Below, piece by piece: positions 7,618-15,765 of a stretch of DNA of 64,000 bases. Both the position numbers and the translations under genes were made by a program. The notes under the pieces were generated by a model that did not search any database, was not told the origin of the DNA, and saw nothing but the letters and a program-made list of their open reading frames with translations. Numbering within the stretch: position 1 is the stretch's first letter; the number at the start of each line of letters is the position of its first letter. Source of the DNA: JADKAV01 sp963818505 (GTDB taxonomy: Bacteria > Actinomycetota > Actinomycetes > S36-B12 > UBA10799); contig CAWFSJ010000001.1 of the NCBI GenBank assembly GCA_963818505.1, positions 434,001-498,000 of the forward strand. Reading direction: 5' to 3'.

Positions 7618-10035
7618 TCAGAACGGCCACGTCCAGTCCCGAACCTCTGGCATGTCCTCTCCGCGTTCGCGGATGTAGTGACGGTGGGCCAAGCGCCGAT
7701 CGACCATGGCCTGGCGCAGTCCAGCGGCATTCGCGCCGAGCCCAGGCACCCGGTCGATGACGTCGATGACCAGGTGGAACCGGTCGATGTCGTTCATCAC
7801 GCACATGTCGAACGGCGTGGTTGTGGTCCCCTCCTCCTTATAGCCGCGCACGTGGAAGTTGTCGTGACCGTTGCGCGAGTAGGTCAGGCGGTGTATCAGC
7901 CAGGGGTAACCGTGGTAATTGAAGATCACGGGCTTGTCGGTTGTGAACAGCGCATCGAACTCCGTGTCGCGTAGCCCGTGGGGGTGTTCGGTGTGCGGCA
8001 CCAAGCGCATCAGGTCCACCACGTTGACCACCCGCACTCGAAGATCGGGCAGGTGCTCGCGCAGAATCGCCGCCGCCGCCAGCACTTCCAACGTGGGCAC
8101 GTCCCCGGCGCACCCCAGAACGACGTCGGGTTCACCGCCTCCGTCCGTGCTGGCCCAATCGAAGATCCCGATCCCCCGCGTGCAATGCAGCCTGGCTTGC
8201 CGTGCGTCCAAGAGATCCAGAACCGGCTGCTTGCCGGCGACCACGACGTTCACGTAATCCTTGCTGCGAAGGCAGTGATCCATCGTCGACAGCAGAGTGT
8301 TGGTGTCCGGCGGCAGATAGACCCTGATCACATCCGGCTTCTTGTTCACGACGTGGTCGATGAAACCGGGGTCCTGGTGTGAGAAGCCGTTGTGGTCCTG
8401 GCGCCACACGTGGGAGGTGAGCAGATAGTTCAACGACGCAACGGGCGCGCGCCAGCCGATATCGCGAGTGGTCTTGAGCCATTTCGCATGCTGGTTGAAC
8501 ATCGAGTCGACGATGTGGATGAACGCCTCGTAACAACTGAACAGCCCGTGGCGCCCGGTCAGCAGGTATCCCTCGAGCCAGCCCTGGCAGGTGTGCTCGC
8601 TCAGGATCTCCATGACCCGTCCGTCGACAGCGAGGTTGTCGTCCCACTCCTCACCGAGTACCTGAGCCTGCCAGGTCTTACCCGTGACCTCGAGGACACC
8701 ACCCAACCGGTTCGACTCGGTCTCATCCGGGCCGAAGATCCGGAAGTTGGCGCTCGGCAGGTTGTCCCGCATCACGTCTCGCAGGAAGCCACCGAGAACC
8801 CGAGTCGGCTCGTGCCAGGTCTTCGCCGGCGACTCCACCGGGACGCAGTGTTCCATCCAGTCCGGCATCCTCAGAGCCGTCATCAGCCGACCACCGTTGG
8901 CGTACGGCTGAGCGGACATCCGCTTCGTGCCCGACGGGGCCATCTCCAGGAGATCTTGGGCTGGTCGGCCGTCAGCGTCGAACAGTTCTTGAGGACGGTA
9001 GGACTTCAGCCACTGCTGCAGCAGCCTGGCGTGCGCCGGGTTGGTGCGCGTGTCGTGCAGCGGAACCTGATGGCTGCGCCACGTCCCCTCCACCTGCTTG
9101 CCGTCAACGGTCGTCGGCCCGGTCCAACCCTTGGGACTGCGCAGAACGATCATGGGCCACTGCGGGCGGGTTGTTCTGCCCTCCTCACGGGCTGCACGCT
9201 GGATGGCGTCGATCTCAGACATCGCCGTATCCAACGTGTGGGCCATCAACTGGTGCATCTGATCGGGATCGCTGCCCTCGACGAAATGCGGCTTCCAGCC
9301 GTAGCCGACCAACAGTGCGGTCAGCTCCTCGTGGGGGATCCGCGACAGCACCGTGGGATTGGCGATCTTGTAGCCGTTCAGGTGCAGAATCGGCAACACC
9401 GCCCCGTCGGTGACCGGGTTCAGGAACTTGTTGGAGTGCCACGAGGTGGCCAGAGGACCTGTCTCGGCCTCACCGTCGCCGACCACGCACGCAACAACCA
9501 ACTCGGGATTGTCGAACGCCGCCCCGAACGCGTGTGAGATGGCGTATCCCAGTTCGCCGCCTTCGTGTATCGAGCCGGGGGTCTCCGGCGCGACGTGGGA
9601 CGGGATGCCCCCGGGGAAGGAGAACTGTCGGAAGAGTTCGGTCATGCCGACTCCGTCTTGGGAGACGTCGGGATAGTGGTGGCTGTAGGTGCCCTCGAGC
9701 CAGGCGTTGGCCACCAGGCCCGGACCGCCGTGGCCCGGACCTGCGATATAGATCACGTCGGTGCCGTCGCGCCTGATCACCCGGTTGAGGTGGGCGTAGA
9801 CGAAGTTCAGACCAGGGGTGGTCCCCCAGTGGCCGAGCAATCGCGGCTTGATGTCGTCGGCCTTCAGTGGCCTGCGCAGAAGCGCGTTGTCCAGCAGGTA
9901 GATCTGCCCCACGGACAGATAGTTCGCCGCCCGCCACCAGCGGTCGAGGGCCTGGACCTCCGTGACCGAAAGCGGCTCGGCCGTGACCTTCACCCGGTTG
10001 GTCGAAGGGTTTGTGCGTTTGGTCTTGGAAGCCAT
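7618..10035 (-). CDS. xfp: Xylulose-5-phosphate/fructose-6-phosphate phosphoketolase
   Basis: 805 residues, full family length. This thiamine-diphosphate enzyme splits xylulose-5-P (and often fructose-6-P) with phosphate into acetyl-phosphate and an aldose phosphate. Recognisable segments are NYLSVGQIYL, GHWGTTPGLN, GPGHGGP, GDGEAETGPLATSWHSNKF, RSPKGWTGP and HNGFSHQDPGF. I chose ATG 10035 over an upstream in-frame start because AAGGTGGGGG precedes it directly and family proteins begin near here. No acetate kinase or phosphotransacetylase gene is nearby. Confidence 0.97.
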   Translation of the reverse strand: MASKTKRTNPSTNRVKVTAEPLSVTEVQALDRWWRAANYLSVGQIYLLDNALLRRPLKADDIKPRLLGHWGTTPGLNFVYAHLNRVIRRDGTDVIYIAGPGHGGPGLVANAWLEGTYSHHYPDVSQDGVGMTELFRQFSFPGGIPSHVAPETPGSIHEGGELGYAISHAFGAAFDNPELVVACVVGDGEAETGPLATSWHSNKFLNPVTDGAVLPILHLNGYKIANPTVLSRIPHEELTALLVGYGWKPHFVEGSDPDQMHQLMAHTLDTAMSEIDAIQRAAREEGRTTRPQWPMIVLRSPKGWTGPTTVDGKQVEGTWRSHQVPLHDTRTNPAHARLLQQWLKSYRPQELFDADGRPAQDLLEMAPSGTKRMSAQPYANGGRLMTALRMPDWMEHCVPVESPAKTWHEPTRVLGGFLRDVMRDNLPSANFRIFGPDETESNRLGGVLEVTGKTWQAQVLGEEWDDNLAVDGRVMEILSEHTCQGWLEGYLLTGRHGLFSCYEAFIHIVDSMFNQHAKWLKTTRDIGWRAPVASLNYLLTSHVWRQDHNGFSHQDPGFIDHVVNKKPDVIRVYLPPDTNTLLSTMDHCLRSKDYVNVVVAGKQPVLDLLDARQARLHCTRGIGIFDWASTDGGGEPDVVLGCAGDVPTLEVLAAAAILREHLPDLRVRVVNVVDLMRLVPHTEHPHGLRDTEFDALFTTDKPVIFNYHGYPWLIHRLTYSRNGHDNFHVRGYKEEGTTTTPFDMCVMNDIDRFHLVIDVIDRVPGLGANAAGLRQAMVDRRLAHRHYIRERGEDMPEVRDWTWPF

Positions 10036-10120
10036 GCCCCCACCTTGGCAAGCCGCGGTGCTGTTCGCCAGTGGCGGATCTGCAGTTGGTGCCCGGTTCG
10101 GTTTGTGTTCAGATGGACAT

Positions 10121-10399
10121 ATGAGCAGCGACGACGACATCGAGCGACTTCTCAGGGAGATCGACGGTGCCACGAGCAGTCAGCCGTCGGCACAACCCCC
10201 TGCACGGCGGGAATCCTCGGAGGTGGCCACCACCAAGGGCGGATCCAGTCAGGCGATGGCGCTGGTCTTCTCAGCGGTCATCGGCATCGTGGGCCTGCTG
10301 CTCGGCTTCCTGCCCTGGGTCCCGGGGATCTGGCTGGGGCTCGGCGGTTTCGCGGGCTCCTACTTGGCTCTCACCCTCGGCCGCCGCTTCGGCGGCTGA
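10121..10399 (+). CDS. Small membrane protein, function unknown
   Basis: 92 residues. It has an acidic, polar N-terminus (MSSDDDIERLLREIDG), a Ser/Pro/Gln linker and a hydrophobic C-terminal half (about 47-85) forming one or two membrane segments and ending GRRFGG. I do not recognise the family. Its 3' 129 bases overlap, on the other strand, the 3' end of the DUF3159 gene. The hydrophobic pattern and a clean start downstream of a divergent gene support it as real, but no strong ribosome site is present. Confidence 0.6.
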   Translation: MSSDDDIERLLREIDGATSSQPSAQPPARRESSEVATTKGGSSQAMALVFSAVIGIVGLLLGFLPWVPGIWLGLGGFAGSYLALTLGRRFGG

Positions 10400-11011
10400 C
10401 CTGCGCTCGTCGAACACGGGTTTGAGCAAGCGGTAGGTGACGTAGGCGCCGAACAGGAACAGCGGCCAGCCCATCAGGATCTTGGCAGTCCCAAGCGCGC
10501 CCACCCAGCCCGCCAGGTAGAGCGGCACTTGCACGAGGATGCGAGCGCCGAAGACGAACACCCAGACCCACGTCGCGGCCGCGAACGTGCGGCGCAAGGC
10601 AGGGTCGTCGCGCCAGCCTTTGGGATCGCCGGTGAAGGCACCGACAACCACTCCCATCAGCGGCCAACGCACCGCCAGGGAGATGAGGAACGCAGCGCCG
10701 TACGCGACATTGACGATCAGACCCCAGAGGAAGAAGTCCCGAGCCTGACCCGTCCTCGAACTCACGTAGGCGGAGATGGCCACACCCGCGAATCCAGCGA
10801 GGATCTGGGTCAAGGGCTGGCGGCGGAACAAGCGCAGCACCAGGATGACCAGACCAGTGCCCAGTGCCGCCAGTAGGGCGGGTCGCAGAACCCGGCCATC
10901 GAGCATGTAGACCAGCACGAAGACGACCGACGGAAGCGCCGAGTCGATCATTCCGCGCCAGCCGCCCAGAGCACGCTCCAGCAGAACGGCTTCCGGGTGA
11001 GCCTGACTCAC
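10271..11011 (-). CDS. DUF3159 family membrane protein
   Basis: 246 residues with about six hydrophobic segments, such as LPSVVFVLVYML, AGFAGVAISAYVSS, FLISLAVRWPLMGVVVG and WPLFLFGAYVTYRLL. This matches the actinobacterial DUF3159 family, whose function is not established. The GTG start overlaps the stop of the OB-fold gene (GTGA). The last roughly 43 residues are Ala/Glu/Gln-rich and lie where the small plus-strand gene overlaps, so this tail may be a by-product of the antisense gene. Gene order OB-fold-DUF3159 next to DUF3710-dut is conserved in actinobacteria. Confidence 0.85.
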   Translation of the reverse strand: MSQAHPEAVLLERALGGWRGMIDSALPSVVFVLVYMLDGRVLRPALLAALGTGLVILVLRLFRRQPLTQILAGFAGVAISAYVSSRTGQARDFFLWGLIVNVAYGAAFLISLAVRWPLMGVVVGAFTGDPKGWRDDPALRRTFAAATWVWVFVFGARILVQVPLYLAGWVGALGTAKILMGWPLFLFGAYVTYRLLKPVFDERRSAAEAAAEGESQVGARETAEPQPDPRDPGQEAEQQAHDADDR

Positions 11012-11337
11012 CCGGCGCTCGGAATCGTCAGTTCATACTCAGGGTTGAAGATCACTTTGCGGCCGTCGCGCTCGGCGACCCTTCCCCGCGCGCTGATGCG
11101 CCTGCTGGGAACGATGCCGGTGAGTCTGCGACGCCCCAGCCAGACCAGGTGCACGACCCCGGTGTCATCGGCCACGTCCGCCTCGAACGACTCAAGGCCA
11201 CCACTGGGGTGCAGCGTGACGCTGTGCACCCGGCCGGAGACCTCCACGACCTCACCGATGGAGGCGTCGCAGATCATCACATGCTGGCACCTCTGACCGG
11301 TGCTCGTGCGCGCACTCCAGGATTTGTCGGGACTCAC
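11008..11337 (-). CDS. OB-fold nucleic-acid-binding domain protein
   Basis: 109 residues. The region EVVEVSGRVHSVTL through DDTGVVHLVWLGRRRLTGI to GRKVIFNPEYELTIP is a single OB-fold like those of actinobacterial proteins beside DUF3710. It probably binds single-stranded nucleic acid, though this is not demonstrated. I chose GTG 11337 because TACGCT lies exactly 6 bases upstream; an ATG at 11388 would overlap the divergent hydrolase start. It is coupled to DUF3159 through GTGA. Confidence 0.82.
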   Translation of the reverse strand: MSPDKSWSARTSTGQRCQHVMICDASIGEVVEVSGRVHSVTLHPSGGLESFEADVADDTGVVHLVWLGRRRLTGIVPSRRISARGRVAERDGRKVIFNPEYELTIPSAG

Positions 11338-11343
11338 TGTTCC

Positions 11344-11349
11344 AGCGTA
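11344..11349 (-). promoter_or_regulatory. Candidate -10 element, leaderless OB-fold gene
   Basis: TACGCT is followed by 6 bases and GTG 11337. It faces the opposite -10 candidate at 11370-11375 in a 44-bp divergent region. Confidence 0.5.
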
Positions 11350-11369
11350 AGCCCGTAGCGCCTGCAGGA

Positions 11370-11375
11370 CACAAT
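11370..11375 (+). promoter_or_regulatory. Candidate -10 element, alpha/beta hydrolase gene
   Basis: CACAAT is followed by 6 bases and GTG 11382. The intervening bases spell GGAGG but leave only one base before GTG, too close for normal ribosome binding, so a leaderless start is favoured. Confidence 0.45.
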
Positions 11376-11381
11376 GGAGGC

Positions 11382-12062
11382 GTGGCAAGGTGTGTGCTGC
11401 TTCATGGAGCCGGCTCGACCCCTGAGTTCATCGAGCGTGCCTTTGCGCCCTTGGCCGCGGCTCACAACTGGGAGCTCGTCGCACCCGATGTGCGCGGCAC
11501 GGACATGGCACGGATGGTCGACCTGATCGCGCAAATGCGGCCCGGACCCGCGGATGTGGTCGGGGGGGTCTCCTTGGGCGCTCACGCCGCAGCCCGCTTC
11601 GCGAGTCATACGCGGTTTCCCGGTCGACTACTGGCCGTCATGCCAGCCTGGATCGGTGAACCCGGCGCGGTGGCGACGCTCACTGCCAGCACGGCCCAGG
11701 CCATCGACCGAACCTCCACAACTGAGGTCCTGGCCGACATCGCCAGGGGCACGACCGAAGACGACTGGATCGTCGCGGAACTGCGCACGGCATGGATGTC
11801 GATGGATCCACAGGATCTGATCACCGCATTGCGAACCGCCGCGGCCCAGCCAGCGCCGGACGTCAGCGAACTTGGGCGGATCGTTGCCCGGACCGACGTC
11901 GTTGCCCTGCTCGACGATCCGACACATCCGGTTTCCGTGGCTCAGGTCTGGCAGACCAGCATCCCGGGAGCCCAACTGCACTTTCTGCCCCGCGACCTCG
12001 ACGGGAACGCACCGTCACACCTCGCGGCGCACCTGCTCGCGCGGATCAGCGAATCTCAGTGA
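11382..12062 (+). CDS. Alpha/beta-hydrolase fold protein
   Basis: 226 residues. It opens with the fold's first strand and oxyanion turn (CVLLHGAGST). GGVSLGAHAA holds the nucleophile Ser in a GxSxG elbow near residue 64. A likely acid lies in the DVVALLDDPTHPV region, and His in NAPSHL near the C-terminus may complete the triad. The substrate is unknown. It is divergent from the OB-fold gene, and its 3' end overlaps DUF3710 by 17 nt on the other strand. Confidence 0.8.
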   Translation: MARCVLLHGAGSTPEFIERAFAPLAAAHNWELVAPDVRGTDMARMVDLIAQMRPGPADVVGGVSLGAHAAARFASHTRFPGRLLAVMPAWIGEPGAVATLTASTAQAIDRTSTTEVLADIARGTTEDDWIVAELRTAWMSMDPQDLITALRTAAAQPAPDVSELGRIVARTDVVALLDDPTHPVSVAQVWQTSIPGAQLHFLPRDLDGNAPSHLAAHLLARISESQ

Positions 12063-12813
12063 TCTCCGGGCCACGCTCGAACGGCTCCATGTCCTCGTAC
12101 TCCCCTGGCTCGTCGGACTCCTCAGCCTCCTCACCCTCATCGGGCTCGAGGCCCTCGGGCGGGCTCAATGGAATCAGATCACCTGGGGCCATCGGACGCT
12201 CACCGCGGTTGACGATGCACCCGGACAGGATGTCCTCGAAGAACTCCCCCATTGCCGGGCTTGTGGCCGCGGCACCCATGAACATGCCTCTCACGAACCA
12301 GCGGTTGCCTTCAGCCCCCACAAAACGGGCCACCTGCAGGCCTTGGTTACCTTCTGCATCCTGAGCCGGGACCTGTCCGGACAACTCCGGGCCGAAACGT
12401 CCCTCCGAACGGCTCATGGTTCCGCCGGCACCGACGATCTCCGCCTCAAGTTCGTCCATCACCTCTGACCAGTAGCCGCCCGACCGCGGGGCAGCAACCG
12501 CCATCAACTGCAACGCGGCCTGCTGCTCTTCGAGGACCACGATCGCCAAAGCAAAGGTGTTGTTCTCCTCGTTGTGTCCTTCGAGGTGCAACTGCATGTT
12601 GTCCACGATGGGGATCTGCAGTCCGCCAAGGTCGACCCTTGCCAACTCGTCCGCGGGCGCCTCGCTGATGTCGTAGGGGCCTTCTCCCGAGGCCTCAACG
12701 GCCTGGGGCTGCACCTCGTCGGCGGCCTCTGGGGCCTGCGCCGATTCCTCAGTCACCTCAGCCACCTCGCCGGCATCCTCAGAGGGTAAGCCGCCCTTAC
12801 GTCGCTTGAACAC
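12046..12813 (-). CDS. DUF3710 family protein
   Basis: 255 residues. It starts MFKRRKGG, typical of this actinobacterial family. A long acidic region (about 10-60) and a conserved core follow: VDLGGLQIPIVDNMQL, YWSEVMDELE, and RWFVRGMFMGAAA to FFEDILSGCIVNRG. The tail is strongly acidic. No function is known. GTG 12813 was chosen because AAGGAG precedes it; longer in-frame extensions run through dut. It lies downstream of dut in the same direction, as in other actinobacteria. Confidence 0.88.
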   Translation of the reverse strand: MFKRRKGGLPSEDAGEVAEVTEESAQAPEAADEVQPQAVEASGEGPYDISEAPADELARVDLGGLQIPIVDNMQLHLEGHNEENNTFALAIVVLEEQQAALQLMAVAAPRSGGYWSEVMDELEAEIVGAGGTMSRSEGRFGPELSGQVPAQDAEGNQGLQVARFVGAEGNRWFVRGMFMGAAATSPAMGEFFEDILSGCIVNRGERPMAPGDLIPLSPPEGLEPDEGEEAEESDEPGEYEDMEPFERGPEITEIR

Positions 12814-12860
12814 GTCTTCTCCTTGTGTTGATCCATTCCACCGTAACGCGCCGACCGCGC

Positions 12861-13307
12861 TCACTGCGAGCCGCGATGCCCGCCCGTCGACCCGAATCCC
12901 CCGGTGTCTCTGGCCGAGCCTGGCAAGGCGTCGACCTCCACCACGGACACCTCGGGCAACCGTTGAACCACCAATTGGGCGATCCTGTCGCCGCGATGCA
13001 AGCTCACCGGGTGTTGCGGGTCGAGGTTGATGAGGCACACCTTGATCTGCCCTCGGTAACCCGCATCGATCGTCCCCGGCGCATTGACCACACCTACCCC
13101 GTGTTTGGCGGCCAAACCACTGCGCGGGTGGACGAAAGCGGCGTAACCGTACGGTAGGGCGATGGCGATCCCCGTGGGCAAGAGAACGCGCTCACCGGGT
13201 TCCAGCACTGCATCGACGGTTGTATAGAGGTCCAGCCCTGCGTCACCGGGATGGGCGAATTGCGGCAGGGGCAGGTCCGGATCGAGGCGGTGCACGAGCA
13301 GGTTCAC
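12861..13307 (-). CDS. dut: Deoxyuridine 5'-triphosphate nucleotidohydrolase (dUTPase)
   Basis: 148 residues, typical for trimeric dUTPase, which hydrolyses dUTP to dUMP and pyrophosphate, keeping uracil out of DNA and feeding dTMP synthesis. All five motifs are visible: DAGLDLYT, HPRSGLA, GTIDAGYRGQ, GDRIAQLVV and the C-terminal GGFGSTGG arm that closes over the active site. The GTG start is preceded by GGAGG, 7 bases upstream. It overlaps the thioesterase stop as GTGA. Confidence 0.97.
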   Translation of the reverse strand: MNLLVHRLDPDLPLPQFAHPGDAGLDLYTTVDAVLEPGERVLLPTGIAIALPYGYAAFVHPRSGLAAKHGVGVVNAPGTIDAGYRGQIKVCLINLDPQHPVSLHRGDRIAQLVVQRLPEVSVVEVDALPGSARDTGGFGSTGGHRGSQ

Positions 13308-13936
13308 GGGTTGACCTCCAGACCGTTACCGGGCGCGGTGCGTTCCGCGGCGGCCGTACGCACGTCTTCCGGTCGACCGTTCTGCAGGAAGTGCTCAAGG
13401 CCCACCTGGAGGAACAGGGCACTGGCCGTGAGTGCCACCGGCCCATCCTGACCCAGACGCCCGACCGCTCGGGTGAACACCTTGCGTCCGAGCTGGCCCA
13501 CGATATGTGCGTCGATGTGCAGCACCGACCCCACCGGCACCGGCCTGCGGAAATCGGTTTCCAGACGAGCCGTGACCGCAGGAACCAGCAGAAGCCAGTT
13601 CAGGGCCCCCAGTGCCTCGTCGAATGCTGTGCTGAGCAGTCCTCCGTGAGCAAGACCGGGGGCTCCTTGCTGCAGCGCGGTCACTTCGAACACGGCATGC
13701 ACGCTCAACTCACCGGCTGTGACCCGCATGTGCAAACCTGCCGGGTGCTTGCTCCCGCATCCGTAGCAGCGGTCGTAGTGACTGGGGATCTCCTCGCCCA
13801 CTGCGACGGCCTGTGGATGCCGGGCGGGCATCACGGCCTGCAGCGGCGGGGCCGTCGGACTCACCGGCCAGATGACATCGTCACTACCCACAGTCACGAG
13901 TCTACGAAAGAGCGCACCCGGGTCGGTCGGGCACAC
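13304..13936 (-). CDS. Hotdog-fold thioesterase (PaaI-like)
   Basis: 210 residues in the longest form. The hotdog signature is GLAHGGLLSTAFDEALG with the acidic residue in the central helix, followed by strands with FRRPVPVGSVL. An upstream segment SHYDRCYGCGSKHPAGLHM is typical of actinobacterial members. It probably hydrolyses acyl-CoA thioesters; the substrate is unknown. The start is uncertain: GTG 13936, 13897 or 13891 are possible and none has a good ribosome site. It is coupled to dut downstream. Confidence 0.85.
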   Translation of the reverse strand: MCPTDPGALFRRLVTVGSDDVIWPVSPTAPPLQAVMPARHPQAVAVGEEIPSHYDRCYGCGSKHPAGLHMRVTAGELSVHAVFEVTALQQGAPGLAHGGLLSTAFDEALGALNWLLLVPAVTARLETDFRRPVPVGSVLHIDAHIVGQLGRKVFTRAVGRLGQDGPVALTASALFLQVGLEHFLQNGRPEDVRTAAAERTAPGNGLEVNP

Positions 13937-13975
13937 CGGAGCCCCACCCCCGGCGATGCGTGCCGGACAGCGGTG

Positions 13976-13981
13976 GACAAT
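13976..13981 (+). promoter_or_regulatory. Candidate -10 element, DUF3093 gene
   Basis: GACAAT is followed by 6 bases and ATG 13988. The same hexamer and spacing occur before miaA. Confidence 0.4.
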
Positions 13982-13987
13982 CAGGAC

Positions 13988-14419
13988 ATGGACTATTCCG
14001 AAGTGATCCGGCCCCCGTGGTGGGCCTACGGTGTGTTCGCCGGCCTGGCTGGGCTGCTGTGTTTCACCTTCGCCGCGGTAGTGACGGTGCCCCCAGCCGT
14101 GGTGCTCTTCGTACTCATCTGTGCAGGTGGCTTCTGGGTGATCTCACGGCGCTCATTGGTCCTGCGCGTCGACGACAAAGCGCTTCACGTCGGAAAGTCG
14201 TCCATCGCGATCTCGCAGATCGAGGACGTAACGGCACTGGACGCTGCAGGCGTGCGTACGGCCGCGGGTCCGCAGGCCGACACCCGTGCACAGCTGGTGC
14301 TGCGCAACCTCGCCACCAGCACCGGGGTGAAGGTAGATCTGCGTGATGGCGATGTGCCCTACTGGCTGATCAGTAGCGAGCATCCGGACCAACTCGCCTC
14401 GGCCATCACGACCCAGTGA
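13988..14419 (+). CDS. DUF3093 family membrane protein
   Basis: 143 residues. Two hydrophobic segments (YGVFAGLAGLLCFTFAAVV and PAVVLFVLICAGGFWVI) are followed by a beta-rich domain with LRVDDKALHVG and a conserved C-terminal PYWLISSEHPDQLASAI. It is an actinobacterial family with a fixed position next to dut and DUF4193. The function is unknown; the arrangement resembles PH-like membrane-associated domains. It is divergent from the thioesterase gene. Confidence 0.88.
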   Translation: MDYSEVIRPPWWAYGVFAGLAGLLCFTFAAVVTVPPAVVLFVLICAGGFWVISRRSLVLRVDDKALHVGKSSIAISQIEDVTALDAAGVRTAAGPQADTRAQLVLRNLATSTGVKVDLRDGDVPYWLISSEHPDQLASAITTQ

Positions 14420-14475
14420 ACCCTCAGGAGCCTCAGCGGCCCGATAGGATCACGAATACGACAACTGGAGGTTGA

Positions 14476-14721
14476 GTGAACCCGCGAATTCTGACGCCGC
14501 TGGTCTCCGCCGGCGCTGCTTGGGCCACGAGAAAGTCCATGAACGCTGTGTACGCGAAGCGTCATGACGGGGCGATACCGACCCGCGACGACACCGATGT
14601 GCCGTTCACTCGCGTCCTGGTGTGGGCACTGGCAACTGCGGTTGTCGTCGCCCTCGTGGACGTGGCGATCCAGCAGGCGATGGCCCGCTACCCCGAGAAA
14701 CCGCAGATCACCACCGCCTGA
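14476..14721 (+). CDS. DUF4235 family small membrane protein
   Basis: 81 residues. The N-terminal helix (LTPLVSAGAAWATRKSMNAVY) and a C-terminal membrane segment (VLVWALATAVVVALVDVAI) match the actinobacterial DUF4235 family of unknown function. The GTG start has GGAGG 4 bases upstream. It lies 56 nt after DUF3093, possibly cotranscribed, and converges on DUF4193. Confidence 0.85.
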   Translation: MNPRILTPLVSAGAAWATRKSMNAVYAKRHDGAIPTRDDTDVPFTRVLVWALATAVVVALVDVAIQQAMARYPEKPQITTA

Positions 14722-14733
14722 TCGACGCGCGGT

Positions 14734-15030
14734 TCAGCCCGCGCACTCCGTGCACACGTAGACACCGTTCTTCTCAGTGGCCAGTTGGCTGCGGTGATGC
14801 ACGAGGAAACACACCGAACAAGTGAATTCATCCTCTTGCTTCGGGACGACCTGAACCGTCAATGCCTCGTTGGACAGGTCAGCTCCGGGCAGTTCGAGGC
14901 TCTCCGCGATCTCCGTCTCGTCCTCATCGACCCCACCGGACGCGGTCTTGACACGACCCTGCAACTCCTCGAGGGAGTCCTCCGACATCTCTTCGTCGGT
15001 CTTGCGGGGTGCGTCGTAATCGGTAGCCAT
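14734..15030 (-). CDS. DUF4193 family zinc-ribbon protein
   Basis: 98 residues beginning MATDYDAPRKTDEE. An acidic helical N-terminus is followed by a C-terminal zinc-ribbon made of CSVCF and CTECAG, the hallmark of actinobacterial DUF4193. The function is unknown; a link to RNA polymerase or the ribosome is plausible but not shown. The ATG was chosen for AGGAGAAGAGGG directly upstream. It is divergent from the gamma-carbonic-anhydrase gene across about 200 bp. Confidence 0.9.
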   Translation of the reverse strand: MATDYDAPRKTDEEMSEDSLEELQGRVKTASGGVDEDETEIAESLELPGADLSNEALTVQVVPKQEDEFTCSVCFLVHHRSQLATEKNGVYVCTECAG

Positions 15031-15157
15031 GCCCTCTTCTCCTGATCGCTTGGTTGCTGCACTGTCAACACCGGAATGGAGGATTTCATGCCCGGATTCG
15101 GACACTCCATGCCGTACTGAGGGCAGATGCTGCCACACACGCGAGCAATATGTAACC

Positions 15158-15195
15158 CCGGGGGTCACTAATCACCCTCACGGTGACACCCCCGG
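15158..15195. promoter_or_regulatory. Inverted repeat in divergent promoter region
   Basis: CCGGGGGTCAC (15158-15168) faces GTGACACCCCCGG (15183-15195), pairing over 11 positions with a 2-base bulge. It lies between divergent DUF4193 and the gamma-carbonic-anhydrase gene. It could be an operator or an RNA hairpin; the sequence alone does not decide. Confidence 0.45.
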
Positions 15196-15231
15196 TGGGT
15201 GACGGTGCTGTTCGTCAGGTGAGATAGGCCC

Positions 15232-15750
15232 ATGCCTCTTTACGCTCTGGGCGACCGGGTTCCCACCATCGACCCCACCGCATTCGTTCATCCCGACGCC
15301 GTCGTGATCGGTGACGTCCACGTCGGCCCTGAATCGTCGATATGGCCCACAGCGGTGCTGCGCGGCGATCACGGCACCATCCGAGTCGGGGCACAGACGT
15401 CCGTGCAGGACGGCACCATCGTGCACTGCACCCGAACGCTCGACACCGTGATCGGAGATCGCTGCGTGGTGGGTCACAACGTGCATCTGGAAGGTTGCAT
15501 CATCCAGGACGACTGCCTGATCGGCTCAGGTTCGGTTGTCCTGCACCGCGTTGTCGTGCACAGCCACGCCCTCGTGGGCGCGCAAGCGATGCTGACCAAC
15601 GGCACCCAAGTGCCCTCCGGCGCCATGGCCCTCGGCGTCCCAGCCAAGATCAAGCCCGACGTGATCAAGCCGGGCGACTTCGATGACGCGGTGGCCGTGT
15701 ACGTGCACAACGCCCACTGGTACAACGCGGACCTGCGGCGCCTCGATTGA
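15232..15750 (+). CDS. Gamma-carbonic-anhydrase-like left-handed beta-helix protein
   Basis: 172 residues of hexapeptide repeats forming a trimeric left-handed beta-helix, as in YrdA/CaiE-like gamma-class carbonic anhydrases. Candidate zinc ligands H65 (GTIVHCTR) and H82 (VVGHNVHLEGC) are present. The third ligand position, normally His five residues after H82, is Glu87, while an extra His sits at 85. Catalytic CO2 hydration is therefore uncertain. AGGTGA lies about 9 bases before ATG. Confidence 0.88.
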   Translation: MPLYALGDRVPTIDPTAFVHPDAVVIGDVHVGPESSIWPTAVLRGDHGTIRVGAQTSVQDGTIVHCTRTLDTVIGDRCVVGHNVHLEGCIIQDDCLIGSGSVVLHRVVVHSHALVGAQAMLTNGTQVPSGAMALGVPAKIKPDVIKPGDFDDAVAVYVHNAHWYNADLRRLD

Positions 15751-15765
15751 GGCTGTTCGGCCGGA

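Noticed and set aside
8392..9537. 381-codon plus-strand frame
   Set aside because: Lies wholly antisense to phosphoketolase; no ribosome site or conserved motif.
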